From contig CAZHSC010000032.1 of NCBI GenBank assembly GCA_964534995.1, positions 1 to 36,598 on the forward strand: a DNA stretch of 36,598 nt, written 5' to 3'. This document shows positions 16,437 through 24,106 of the stretch, piece by piece. The notes under the pieces were generated by a model. The model was not told the DNA's origin, searched no databases, and saw nothing but the letters and a program-made list of their open reading frames with translations. The translations under genes and the position numbers were made by a program. Source of the stretch: JAJTFW01 sp964534995. GTDB taxonomy: Bacteria > Bacteroidota > Bacteroidia > AKYH767-A > OLB10. How positions within the stretch are numbered: the stretch's first letter is position 1; each line of letters opens with the position of its first letter.

Positions 16437-17726
16437 CTACAAACTCCAGTATCTGAGCTCTTTTATTTTTCCGTTCAGAATACCTTTGAGGTCTACTATT
16501 AATGCTTCGGGTTTGGTCATTTTTTTAAAATCCGCTTCGGTGAGTCCTTTGTATTCTTTATGGTTGACCGCAACCACAATGGCATCATAATCGTCGGCCG
16601 GCTGCGGGGTGAGTTCATAACCGTATTCATGCTTCAGTTCATCGCTGTTGGCGCGGGGGTCAATCACGTCAACATTTACGCCGTATGACTTGAATTCATT
16701 GATGACATCCGATACTTTGGAATTCCTGATATCTTCCACATCCTCTTTAAAAGTGGCTCCCATCACCAACACCTTGCATTTACTAAGGTCTTTACCCATC
16801 GCGATGAGTTTTTTAACGGTTTGCTTGGCTACGTAAAACCCCATCGAGTCATTCACGTATCTTCCTGAATTGATAACCTGTGAATGATACCCCAGCTCCT
16901 GCGCTTTGTAAGTGAGATAGTACGGGTCAACACCAATACAATGACCGCCCACCAGGCCGGGCATAAACCGTAAAAAATTCCATTTGGTTCCCGATGCTTC
17001 CAGCACTTCATAGGTGTTAATCCCCATCTTATTAAAAATGATACTGAGTTCATTCATCAGCGCGATGTTGACATCACGCTGGGTATTTTCAATGATTTTA
17101 GCCGCTTCGGCCACCTTGATGGAGGAAGCTTTAAATACACCTGCTTTCACCACGATTTCATAAACTTTGGCGATTTCATCCAGCGCTTCAGGGTCGCATC
17201 CTGATACTACTTTTGTGATTTTAGATAAAGTATGCTCTTTATCGCCGGGGTTGATTCTTTCAGGGGAATAGCCTAATTTAAAATCTTTGCGGTAGCTGAG
17301 TCCTGAGATTTCTTCCAGCAGGGGAAGACAGTCTTCTTCTGTGCATCCGGGATATACAGTAGATTCATACACCACATAATCTCCCTTTTTCAAGGCTTTG
17401 GCGATAGATTTGGTAGCACCCAACAGGGGTTTCAGATCGGGAAGTTTGTGCTCATCGATGGGTGTTGGCACCGCAACAATGAAAAAACTGGCCTGTTTCA
17501 GCACCTCTATGGAATCGGTGAATTCAATATCGCAGCCTTCAAAGGCGCTCTTTTCCAATTCACCGCTTGGGTCGATATGATTCCGCATCATTTCAATGCG
17601 TTCTTTGTTAATATCGAATCCGATGACAGATACCTTACGTGCGAACTCCAGCGCGATAGGCAATCCTACGTAACCTAAGCCAATTACTGCTATTTTCTTT
17701 TCTTTTTTTACGATATCGTTATACAT
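16437..17726 (-). CDS. UDP-N-acetylhexosamine 6-dehydrogenase (WbpO/TviB/WbpA-like)
   Basis: 429 residues with the three domains of the UDP-glucose/GDP-mannose dehydrogenase family. The NAD site is IGLGYVGLP (15-23); the catalytic cysteine is C263 in LVGGHCIGVDPYYL; FKEDVEDIRNSKV marks the C-terminal domain. YSPERINPGDKEH and GGHCIGVDPYYL mark the WbpO/TviB/WbpA group that oxidises UDP-GlcNAc or UDP-GalNAc to the uronic acid, unlike the Ugd type at 20551. It overlaps the WbpB-like gene by 8 bases, which fits supply of UDP-GlcNAcA to that enzyme. Preference for GlcNAc or GalNAc cannot be told. Confidence 0.9.
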   Translation of the reverse strand: MYNDIVKKEKKIAVIGLGYVGLPIALEFARKVSVIGFDINKERIEMMRNHIDPSGELEKSAFEGCDIEFTDSIEVLKQASFFIVAVPTPIDEHKLPDLKPLLGATKSIAKALKKGDYVVYESTVYPGCTEEDCLPLLEEISGLSYRKDFKLGYSPERINPGDKEHTLSKITKVVSGCDPEALDEIAKVYEIVVKAGVFKASSIKVAEAAKIIENTQRDVNIALMNELSIIFNKMGINTYEVLEASGTKWNFLRFMPGLVGGHCIGVDPYYLTYKAQELGYHSQVINSGRYVNDSMGFYVAKQTVKKLIAMGKDLSKCKVLVMGATFKEDVEDIRNSKVSDVINEFKSYGVNVDVIDPRANSDELKHEYGYELTPQPADDYDAIVVAVNHKEYKGLTEADFKKMTKPEALIVDLKGILNGKIKELRYWSL

Positions 17727-18780
17727 GGCTATAGCGTATTTCAGGTTTATTTAATTTGCGGAGTGCATAAATGCGTTCAATTATGTCCACAACTTTCAGC
17801 CCTTCCAACGCATTTGTGGTCATAATGGTTCTTCCTTTTAAGGTGTCAATCACATTTTCAATGATGTAATGGTGGTTGGCTGCCGATCCTTTGTAGGTTC
17901 CGTAATCATTGGCCGGATTTACGGGTGGTAATTCCGGCATGGTATATCCTTCAATATGGCAATACACTACTTCGTTCATGTATTGTCCGCCGATTTTAAG
18001 ACTTCCTTTGCTTCCGATAACAGTAATACTGCTTTCAAGATTTGTATCATATACTGAAGTGGTATAATTGATGGAGCCCATACCTCCGTTGATAAACCGG
18101 AAATTCACAATGCCGGTGTCTTCAAAGGAGGTGGATTTTTGATGGTTAAAATCAGCGAAGACCCCATGTATATCCGTTATGTCACCAAAAACCCAGTACA
18201 TGATATCTATAAAATGAGAAAATTGCGTGAAGAGAGTGCCGCCATCCAGGTCGCTGGTTCCCTTCCATGAGCCTTGTTTGTAATACCTGTCATCCCGGTT
18301 CCAGAAGCAGTTCAGTTGCACAATGAATATGTCGCCCAGCAATTTTTTATCAATTACCTCTTTCAGCCACGCGGAGGGAGGAGAGTAACGGTTTTGCATT
18401 ACCCCAAAAACAGTCCGGGAAACCTGAAGGGCTTTGTAAATTATTCGTTCACAGTCGGCTTTCGTAATAGCCATAGGCTTTTCACATACCACATGTTTGT
18501 GAAATTCGAGGGCTTTCAGTGAATGTTCTGCATGTAGGCCGTTGGGGGTACAAACATTCACCACGTCTATATCAGGAACAGTCTTCAGCATATCATCAAG
18601 TGAGTTGAAAAATGGGATGTCTTCAACACCTTTCAGGTTCAGCTCATTTTTATTTCTTATATCGCATACACCCACCAATTCCGATTCCGGGTTACGCCGG
18701 ATCATTTCGGCATGCCGCATGCCGATATGGCCACAGCCGGTCACAGCGAATTTTATTTTCCGGTTCTGGTAGTTCGTCAT
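17719..18780 (-). CDS. Gfo/Idh/MocA oxidoreductase, WbpB/WlbA-like UDP-GlcNAcA 3-dehydrogenase
   Basis: 353 residues. Rossmann motif TGCGHIG (14-20), the EKP motif (E100-K101-P102) and active-site H189 (FSHFIDIMYW) define the family. In WbpB/WlbA this enzyme oxidises C3 of UDP-GlcNAcA to give the 3-keto sugar for transamination. The assignment rests on the neighbours: the acetyltransferase gene overlaps by 1 base upstream, the 6-dehydrogenase overlaps by 8 bases downstream, and a WbpE-like aminotransferase heads the cluster. YWVFGD and DLDGGTLFTQFSHF fit the WbpB group. Other Gfo/Idh substrates are possible but less likely in this context. Confidence 0.88.
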   Translation of the reverse strand: MTNYQNRKIKFAVTGCGHIGMRHAEMIRRNPESELVGVCDIRNKNELNLKGVEDIPFFNSLDDMLKTVPDIDVVNVCTPNGLHAEHSLKALEFHKHVVCEKPMAITKADCERIIYKALQVSRTVFGVMQNRYSPPSAWLKEVIDKKLLGDIFIVQLNCFWNRDDRYYKQGSWKGTSDLDGGTLFTQFSHFIDIMYWVFGDITDIHGVFADFNHQKSTSFEDTGIVNFRFINGGMGSINYTTSVYDTNLESSITVIGSKGSLKIGGQYMNEVVYCHIEGYTMPELPPVNPANDYGTYKGSAANHHYIIENVIDTLKGRTIMTTNALEGLKVVDIIERIYALRKLNKPEIRYSHV

Positions 18781-19358
18781 CAGGATATTCTGGTTACACT
18801 GTTTCCTTTAAGTTCATAGCGCTGCTTGCTTTCGGGACAAACAGCTATTCCATCCTTGTCGAATTTCAGTTTGTGTCCGTATTCACTCATCCAGCCGCTT
18901 TGACGTGCAGGATTTCCAATCACGAGCGCGTAGTCTGGAACATCTTTGGTAACGACCGCTCCTGCACCTATGAAGGCGTAGGCACCTATGTTGTGCCCGC
19001 ATACAATAGTTGCGTTGGCGCCAATGGAAGCCCCTTTTTTTACGATGGTTTTTGAATATTGACTTCTCCTGTTTACCGCGCTGCGCGGATTTGTCACATT
19101 GGTAAAGACCATGCTCGGACCTAAAAACACATCGTCTTCACAAATGACACCGGTATAGATGGAAACGTTGTTCTGTACTTTTACATTGTTACCCAATGTA
19201 ACCTCCGGTGAAATGACCACATTTTGTCCGATATTACAATTTTCTCCAATCGTGCAGTCAGGCATGATGTGGCTGAAATGCCAGATCCTGGTTCCTTTGC
19301 CGATTTTACATCCTTCATCTATTACCGCTGTGGGGTGTGCGCTGTATTCCATGATCAT
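18780..19358 (-). CDS. WbpD/WlbB-like UDP-sugar 3-N-acetyltransferase (left-handed beta-helix)
   Basis: 192 residues. The sequence is built of hexapeptide repeats (IGKGTRIW, IGENCNIGQNVVI, LGNNVKVQNNVSI), then IGAGAVVTKDVPDYALVIGNPAR, the classic end of a left-handed beta-helix acetyltransferase. HPTAVIDEGCKIG and FTNVTNPRS match WbpD/WlbB, which uses acetyl-CoA to acetylate the 3-amino group of UDP-GlcNAc3NA. Two ATGs (19358 and 19352) are possible starts. The TGA stop overlaps the ATG of the WbpB-like gene by 1 base. A 198-base gap containing a strong hairpin separates it from the upstream uxs gene. Confidence 0.9.
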   Translation of the reverse strand: MIMEYSAHPTAVIDEGCKIGKGTRIWHFSHIMPDCTIGENCNIGQNVVISPEVTLGNNVKVQNNVSIYTGVICEDDVFLGPSMVFTNVTNPRSAVNRRSQYSKTIVKKGASIGANATIVCGHNIGAYAFIGAGAVVTKDVPDYALVIGNPARQSGWMSEYGHKLKFDKDGIAVCPESKQRYELKGNSVTRIS

Positions 19359-19505
19359 TGCTTCGTTTACGGGATGCTGTGTTTAGAAATTAACGATCCC
19401 GGAAACAGGGAGATAAAATTACATATTTTAATGGCATCGGGCAGAGGTCCGGGCGGTTTTTCAGTGGCAAAGGATGTTTCATGAAAGGAGGATATGTCTG
19501 AAATT

Positions 19506-19539
19506 GTAAACACCGCATCTTTTACTATGCGGTGTTTAC
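19506..19539. repeat. Perfect 13-bp inverted repeat between uxs and the wbpD-like gene
   Basis: Arms GTAAACACCGCAT (19506-19518) and ATGCGGTGTTTAC (19527-19539) pair perfectly around an 8-base loop. It lies 18 bases past the uxs stop. The minus-strand sequence after it (AATTTCAGAC) has no proper T-run, so it is either a weak terminator, a processing or stability hairpin, or a protein-binding site. Confidence 0.6.
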
Positions 19540-19556
19540 TCTCGAAAGATTTCTAT

Positions 19557-20531
19557 TTATGCGAATCTGTGCGCCGTTTTACTGAGCTCTTCGGGAGGCA
19601 GACTTCTGAAATAATCATAGGTAATTCTGAGACCCTCTGCTCTGCTGATTTTAGGTTCCCATCCAAGTATTTCACGTGCTCTGGATATGTCAGGGCGGCG
19701 TTGTTTCGGATCGTCCTGGGGCAAAGGATGCGTGATTAACTTCTGATTGGTACCAGTGAGTTTAATAATCTCTTCACCAAACTCCCTGATAGTAATCTCC
19801 TGTGGATTTCCAATATTTACAGGGTAGGCATAGTCACTGAATAACAAACGATATATTCCTTCTATGAGGTCGTCCACATAACAGAAAGATCTTGTTTGTG
19901 AGCCGTCACCAAAAACGGTCAGGTCTTCACCCCTTAACGCCTGGCCGATGAACGCGGGAAGTACCCTTCCGTCATTCAAACGCATACGGGGCCCATAGGT
20001 GTTGAAAATTCTCACGATCCTCGTTTCAAGATGGTGATACGTGTGATAGGCCATGGTGATGGCTTCCTGGAATCGTTTTGCTTCGTCGTACACGCCGCGG
20101 GGACCGATAGGATTTACATTTCCCCAGTAATCTTCAGTTTGTGGGTGTACGGTAGGGTCACCGTATACTTCACTGGTGGAGGCAATGAGGATTCTGGCAT
20201 TTTTCACCCTGGCAAAACCCAGCAGGTTATGAATACCCAGGGAACCTACTTTCAGTGTTTGAATCGGAATTTTGAGGTAGTCAATCGGACTGGCCGGTGA
20301 TGCGAAGTGAAGGATATAATCAATTCGCCCGGGTACATATACAAACTTGCTTACATCGTGATGGTAAAATTCAAACTCTTTCAGCTTAAAGAGATGTTCA
20401 ATGTTTTTGAGATCACCGGTGATAAGGTTATCCATGCCCACCACATCAAATCCTTCATGGATGAAACGATCACAGAGATGGGAGCCGAGGAATCCTGCGG
20501 CGCCGGTAATTAAAACACGTTTATTTGACAT
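19557..20531 (-). CDS. uxs: UDP-glucuronic acid decarboxylase (UDP-xylose synthase)
   Basis: 324 residues, extended SDR. It decarboxylates UDP-GlcA to UDP-xylose via a 4-keto intermediate. NAD site GAAGFLGSH (10-18), HFASPASPIDY, the signature STSEVYGDP with E121, and GVYDEAKRF (Y148, K152) match UXS. RIFNTYGPRMRLNDGRV and GDGSQTRSFCYVDDL are also typical. It lies 19 bases downstream of ugd, its natural substrate supplier. ArnA-type or UDP-4-keto-pentose enzymes are alternatives, but the length and motifs favour UXS. Confidence 0.93.
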   Translation of the reverse strand: MSNKRVLITGAAGFLGSHLCDRFIHEGFDVVGMDNLITGDLKNIEHLFKLKEFEFYHHDVSKFVYVPGRIDYILHFASPASPIDYLKIPIQTLKVGSLGIHNLLGFARVKNARILIASTSEVYGDPTVHPQTEDYWGNVNPIGPRGVYDEAKRFQEAITMAYHTYHHLETRIVRIFNTYGPRMRLNDGRVLPAFIGQALRGEDLTVFGDGSQTRSFCYVDDLIEGIYRLLFSDYAYPVNIGNPQEITIREFGEEIIKLTGTNQKLITHPLPQDDPKQRRPDISRAREILGWEPKISRAEGLRITYDYFRSLPPEELSKTAHRFA

Positions 20532-20550
20532 AAGGGTTTGTTGTTAAAAA

Positions 20551-21882
20551 TCAGGAGAATGCTGGAATTTGAGGCGAAACGGTTTCACGGCCCATGCTGC
20601 TGTAGTAGAATCCTAATTCTGCCATGCGTTGCAGGTCATATAGGTTCCGTCCATCAAAAATAACTTTCTCTTTCAATGTAGATTTCATACGATCAAAATC
20701 CGGTGTCCTGAACAATGCCCATTCGGTGGCGATCAGCAAGGCGTCTGCATCCTGGAGCGCTTCGTAAGGATCCTGTGCATAATGGATGATTTCACCCATG
20801 GTACGCTTTACATTTTCCATGGCTTCCGGATCAAAGGCACTCACAGAAGCGCCTGCGGCAATGAGGTCACGGATAATATAAAGTGCAGGAGCTTCACGGA
20901 TGTCATCCGTATCTGGTTTAAAGGCAAGCCCCCAGATAGCAAATTTTTTACCGGCGAGATTACCCCCGTAATATTGTTTTAGTTTTTCAACCATCACAGT
21001 CTTTTGTTTCTCATTTACCTGCATAACTGAAGATAAAATTTTGAAATCGTACTTATAGTCCTGTGAGGTTTTATACAATGCCTGTACGTCTTTCGGAAAA
21101 CAACTGCCCCCGTATCCGATTCCGGCAAATAAAAAGCGTTTTCCAATTCGTGAATCCGATCCAATACCAATCCTGATGGCATCCACATTGGCGCCTACCC
21201 GTTCGCACAGATTGGAAATCTCATTCATGAAAGTGATTTTGGTGGCCAGAAAAGCGTTAGCGGCGTATTTTGTCAATTCAGCGGAACGCTCATCCATAAA
21301 GTAGATGGGGTTACCCTGTCTGACAAACGGAGCGTAAAGGTCACTCATGATTTTTTTGGCTTTTTCGCTGCGGGTTCCGATTACTACACGGTCAGGTTTC
21401 ATGAAATCATCCACCGCGAAACCTTCCCTTAAGAATTCAGGATTGGAAATTACATCAAAATGTACCGTACAGGTTTTGGCGATGGCTTCGCGTACTTTTT
21501 CGGCGGTGCCTACCGGTACTGTACTTTTGTTGATCACAATTTTATAATCACGGATCAGTCGGCCAAGTTGTCCGGCAACCCCAAGTACATAGGAAAGGTC
21601 TGCCGAACCGTCTTCACCCGGAGGTGTGGGCAACGCAAGAAAAATAATGGTGGCGTCTTTAACCGCCTCCTCAAGGTTGGTGGTAAACTGCAGGCGGCCC
21701 TGTTTGATATTTCTTTCGAATAGTATGTCAAGATGCGGTTCATAAATAGGAATAATGCCATTACGCATTTTTTCAACTTTGTTCGCATCAATGTCTACGC
21801 AGGTTACATGGTTTCCCATTTCGGCGAAACAGGTTCCGGTCACCAGTCCTACATACCCGGTACCAACTACAGCAATATTCAT
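20551..21882 (-). CDS. ugd: UDP-glucose 6-dehydrogenase
   Basis: 443 residues. It oxidises UDP-glucose to UDP-glucuronate with two NAD+. NAD site VVGTGYVGLV (5-14), PTPPGEDGSADLSYV, the catalytic cysteine C261 in GYGGSCFPKD and KPDTDDIREAPA in the C-terminal domain are standard. It sits between the WbpE-like aminotransferase gene (62-base gap) and uxs (19-base gap). Its product feeds UXS. Confidence 0.96.
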   Translation of the reverse strand: MNIAVVGTGYVGLVTGTCFAEMGNHVTCVDIDANKVEKMRNGIIPIYEPHLDILFERNIKQGRLQFTTNLEEAVKDATIIFLALPTPPGEDGSADLSYVLGVAGQLGRLIRDYKIVINKSTVPVGTAEKVREAIAKTCTVHFDVISNPEFLREGFAVDDFMKPDRVVIGTRSEKAKKIMSDLYAPFVRQGNPIYFMDERSAELTKYAANAFLATKITFMNEISNLCERVGANVDAIRIGIGSDSRIGKRFLFAGIGYGGSCFPKDVQALYKTSQDYKYDFKILSSVMQVNEKQKTVMVEKLKQYYGGNLAGKKFAIWGLAFKPDTDDIREAPALYIIRDLIAAGASVSAFDPEAMENVKRTMGEIIHYAQDPYEALQDADALLIATEWALFRTPDFDRMKSTLKEKVIFDGRNLYDLQRMAELGFYYSSMGRETVSPQIPAFS

Positions 21883-21944
21883 AGTGATTCTTTTTTTATT
21901 TTGTTTATGCCCCTTTTATACTGATTACTTTTTGTAAAGTTTCA

Positions 21945-23084
21945 TCAGCGGTTTACAAACTCTAAAACACTCGTGGTAATATAGGCAAGGTCTTCCTGGG
22001 TCATTTCGGTATGCATGGGCAGGGAAATGACATGATTGCACAGAGATTCGGTAACCGGAAAATCACCCTGCTTGTACCTGGGATCTGTATATGCTTTTTG
22101 CATGTGCAGGGGGATGGGGTAATAAATCATGGAAGGAATACCCTTGCTTTCCAGATGTTCACGCAGCGCCGTCCTCGAAACACCATTCAGAACCAGTGTG
22201 TACTGGTGAAAAACATGGGTGGAATCTTTTTGCCGGGCGGGTATTTTTAATTTTGGATTATTGGCAAAAGCTTTGTCATAATAATCGGCAACATGTTGTC
22301 TGGCAGCACAATATTCGTCCAGGTGCTTCAGTTTGATACGCAGTATGGCGGCCTGAATGGTGTCCAGCCGGCTGTTGACACCAATTTCGTCATGATGATA
22401 TTGTATGCTCTGTCCGTGGTTGGCTATCATCCTGATGCGCATTGCCAGTTCATCATTTTGTGTAAATATCGCACCTCCGTCGCCCATACATCCCAGGTTT
22501 TTGGATGGGAAAAAAGAAGTAGTACCAATGGTTCCGATGGTACCTGCTTTAAACACGGTTCCGTTCGACATGGTGTACTCGGCACCTATGGCCTGAGCGG
22601 TATCCTCAATCACATACAGGTTATGAGCATTGGCAATTTCCATGACTCTCTGCATATTGGCACACTGACCAAAGAGATGGACCGGTACAATAGCTACGGA
22701 GCGGGAGGTAATGGCCCGCTCAATAGCATCGCAGTCAATGGTAAAAGTATCCGGGTCCACATCCACCAAAACTGGTTTTAACTGAAGCAAAGCGATCACT
22801 TCCGCAGTGGCAACATAAGTAAAGCTGGCCGTAATAATTTCATCACCCGGTTTGAAGTTAAGCGCCATCATGGCTATTTGCAAAGCATCGGTACCATTGG
22901 CACATGGTATTACATGTTTCGCGTCGAGGTAATCTTCCAGTTCTTTGGCAAAATGCTTAACATCCGGACCATTGATATAGGCAGATGAAAGTACCACATC
23001 GTGAATGGCTTTATCAATTTCAGGTTGAATCTTTTTATATTGACCAATGAGATCAACCATTGGCATTTTTTTAAGGGTCTCCAT
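21945..23084 (-). CDS. DegT/DnrJ/EryC1-family aminotransferase, WbpE/WlbC-like
   Basis: 379 residues, PLP-dependent. The PLP lysine is K195 in SFFPSKNLGCMGDGG, and D161 (VIEDTAQAIGA) contacts the cofactor. NGTDALQIAM and HGQ followed by IGVNSRLDTIQAAIL match WbpE/WlbC, which aminates UDP-3-keto-GlcNAcA using glutamate. It appears to be the first gene of the nucleotide-sugar operon, with an exact -7 element 36 bases upstream. Other sugar aminotransferases of this family cannot be fully excluded, but WbpB- and WbpD-like partners are in the same cluster. Confidence 0.9.
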   Translation of the reverse strand: METLKKMPMVDLIGQYKKIQPEIDKAIHDVVLSSAYINGPDVKHFAKELEDYLDAKHVIPCANGTDALQIAMMALNFKPGDEIITASFTYVATAEVIALLQLKPVLVDVDPDTFTIDCDAIERAITSRSVAIVPVHLFGQCANMQRVMEIANAHNLYVIEDTAQAIGAEYTMSNGTVFKAGTIGTIGTTSFFPSKNLGCMGDGGAIFTQNDELAMRIRMIANHGQSIQYHHDEIGVNSRLDTIQAAILRIKLKHLDEYCAARQHVADYYDKAFANNPKLKIPARQKDSTHVFHQYTLVLNGVSRTALREHLESKGIPSMIYYPIPLHMQKAYTDPRYKQGDFPVTESLCNHVISLPMHTEMTQEDLAYITTSVLEFVNR

Positions 23085-23120
23085 CTGAATTCAGGCAGTG
23101 TTTTTACTGGTTTAAGGGTG

Positions 23121-23128
23121 CAAAGATA
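23121..23128 (-). promoter_or_regulatory. -7 promoter element TATCTTTG for the nucleotide-sugar operon
   Basis: Exact TAnnTTTG match followed by CA on the minus strand (TATCTTTGCA), 36 bases before the ATG of the wbpE-like gene. Expected leader about 30 bases. Confidence 0.6.
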
Positions 23129-23174
23129 CGATAATTTCGGGTGAACGGGCCCTGTGAATACCCTGCGAATTGTT

Positions 23175-23182
23175 TAATTTTG
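23175..23182 (+). promoter_or_regulatory. -7 promoter element TAATTTTG for the outer-membrane-type gene
   Basis: Exact TAnnTTTG match, 7 bases before the ATG at 23190. Confidence 0.55.
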
Positions 23183-23189
23183 AAGCCTT

Positions 23190-23963
23190 ATGATAAGCCT
23201 GAAATGTAAAAGACTTTTCCCCCTGATATTTATACTGCTCTTGTCGATATGCAGCCTTTCCAAAGCACAGGTAAGCCTGAAGGATTCGGCCATATCGATG
23301 GTCATGATTCGTCCCTCTTATGGATTACAACTGCCCGGAGGTGATATGGCCATACGCTTTGGCTTTAATCAATCGGTAGGTTTGGGAGTCAGTTATAAGA
23401 ATAAAAGAGGATGGATGATTTCTGCGGAAGGCGCATTTATTTTCGGCACAAAAATATCTCAGCCCGGTCTTTTTGCCGGACTTACTACTTCCGAAGGTAC
23501 TATTATTGGTTCCGATGGCCTGTATGCAGATATACGGGCTTTTGAAAGGGGGTATTATGTAACGCTCGGGGCCGGTAAACTATTTCCGGTGTTGAAGCCA
23601 AATCCCAATTGTGGTTTTATTATCGAAGGCAGCCTTGGTTTTATGCAGCATAAAATAAAAATTCAGGATAAAAAGAACTCGGTTCCGGCCTTGAATGAAG
23701 CCTATGCAAAAGGCTATGATCGCTTAACTAATGGATTGGCTGTCAGGGAGTTTGTAGGATATTTGTATGTGGGGAATCACCGTCTTGTAAATTTTTATGG
23801 AGGTGTGGAAGCCATTCAGGGTTTTACTGCAGGCCGGCGTGATTTTATTTATACGGAGATGAAAGCTGATAAGGAAGCCCGGCTGGACCTCTTGTTCGGA
23901 ATTCGAATAGGATGGGTTATTCCGCTTTTTAAAGAGGCACCTGATGAATTTTACATTTATTGA
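23190..23963 (+). CDS. Putative outer-membrane beta-barrel protein, function unknown
   Basis: 257 residues. A clear signal peptide ends at SLSKAQ. The mature part has alternating hydrophobic strands with glycine and aromatic residues (GYYVTLGAGKLFPVL, GFIIEGSLGFMQH, LLFGIRIGWVIPLF), a pattern fitting an outer-membrane beta-barrel. I cannot name the family. It lies divergently from the polysaccharide operon and 143 bases upstream of waaA on the same strand, so a link to the outer membrane or lipopolysaccharide is plausible but inferred. Confidence 0.7.
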   Translation: MISLKCKRLFPLIFILLLSICSLSKAQVSLKDSAISMVMIRPSYGLQLPGGDMAIRFGFNQSVGLGVSYKNKRGWMISAEGAFIFGTKISQPGLFAGLTTSEGTIIGSDGLYADIRAFERGYYVTLGAGKLFPVLKPNPNCGFIIEGSLGFMQHKIKIQDKKNSVPALNEAYAKGYDRLTNGLAVREFVGYLYVGNHRLVNFYGGVEAIQGFTAGRRDFIYTEMKADKEARLDLLFGIRIGWVIPLFKEAPDEFYIY

Positions 23964-24106
23964 CAGGTACCTGCCTGCAGTGACTCGCACAGCCTGTCCA
24001 GTTAAAAGTAACTTAACAGCAGTACAATGAGTAGAAAGATTTGGATTCAGTCTTGATAAATGAACAAAAGAAACAATAAACTAAAGCAGCAATCAGGGGG
24101 CGCAGG

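Noticed and set aside
22293..22781. Plus-strand frame of 162 residues
   Set aside because: Antisense shadow of the WbpE-like aminotransferase gene, which has intact PLP motifs.
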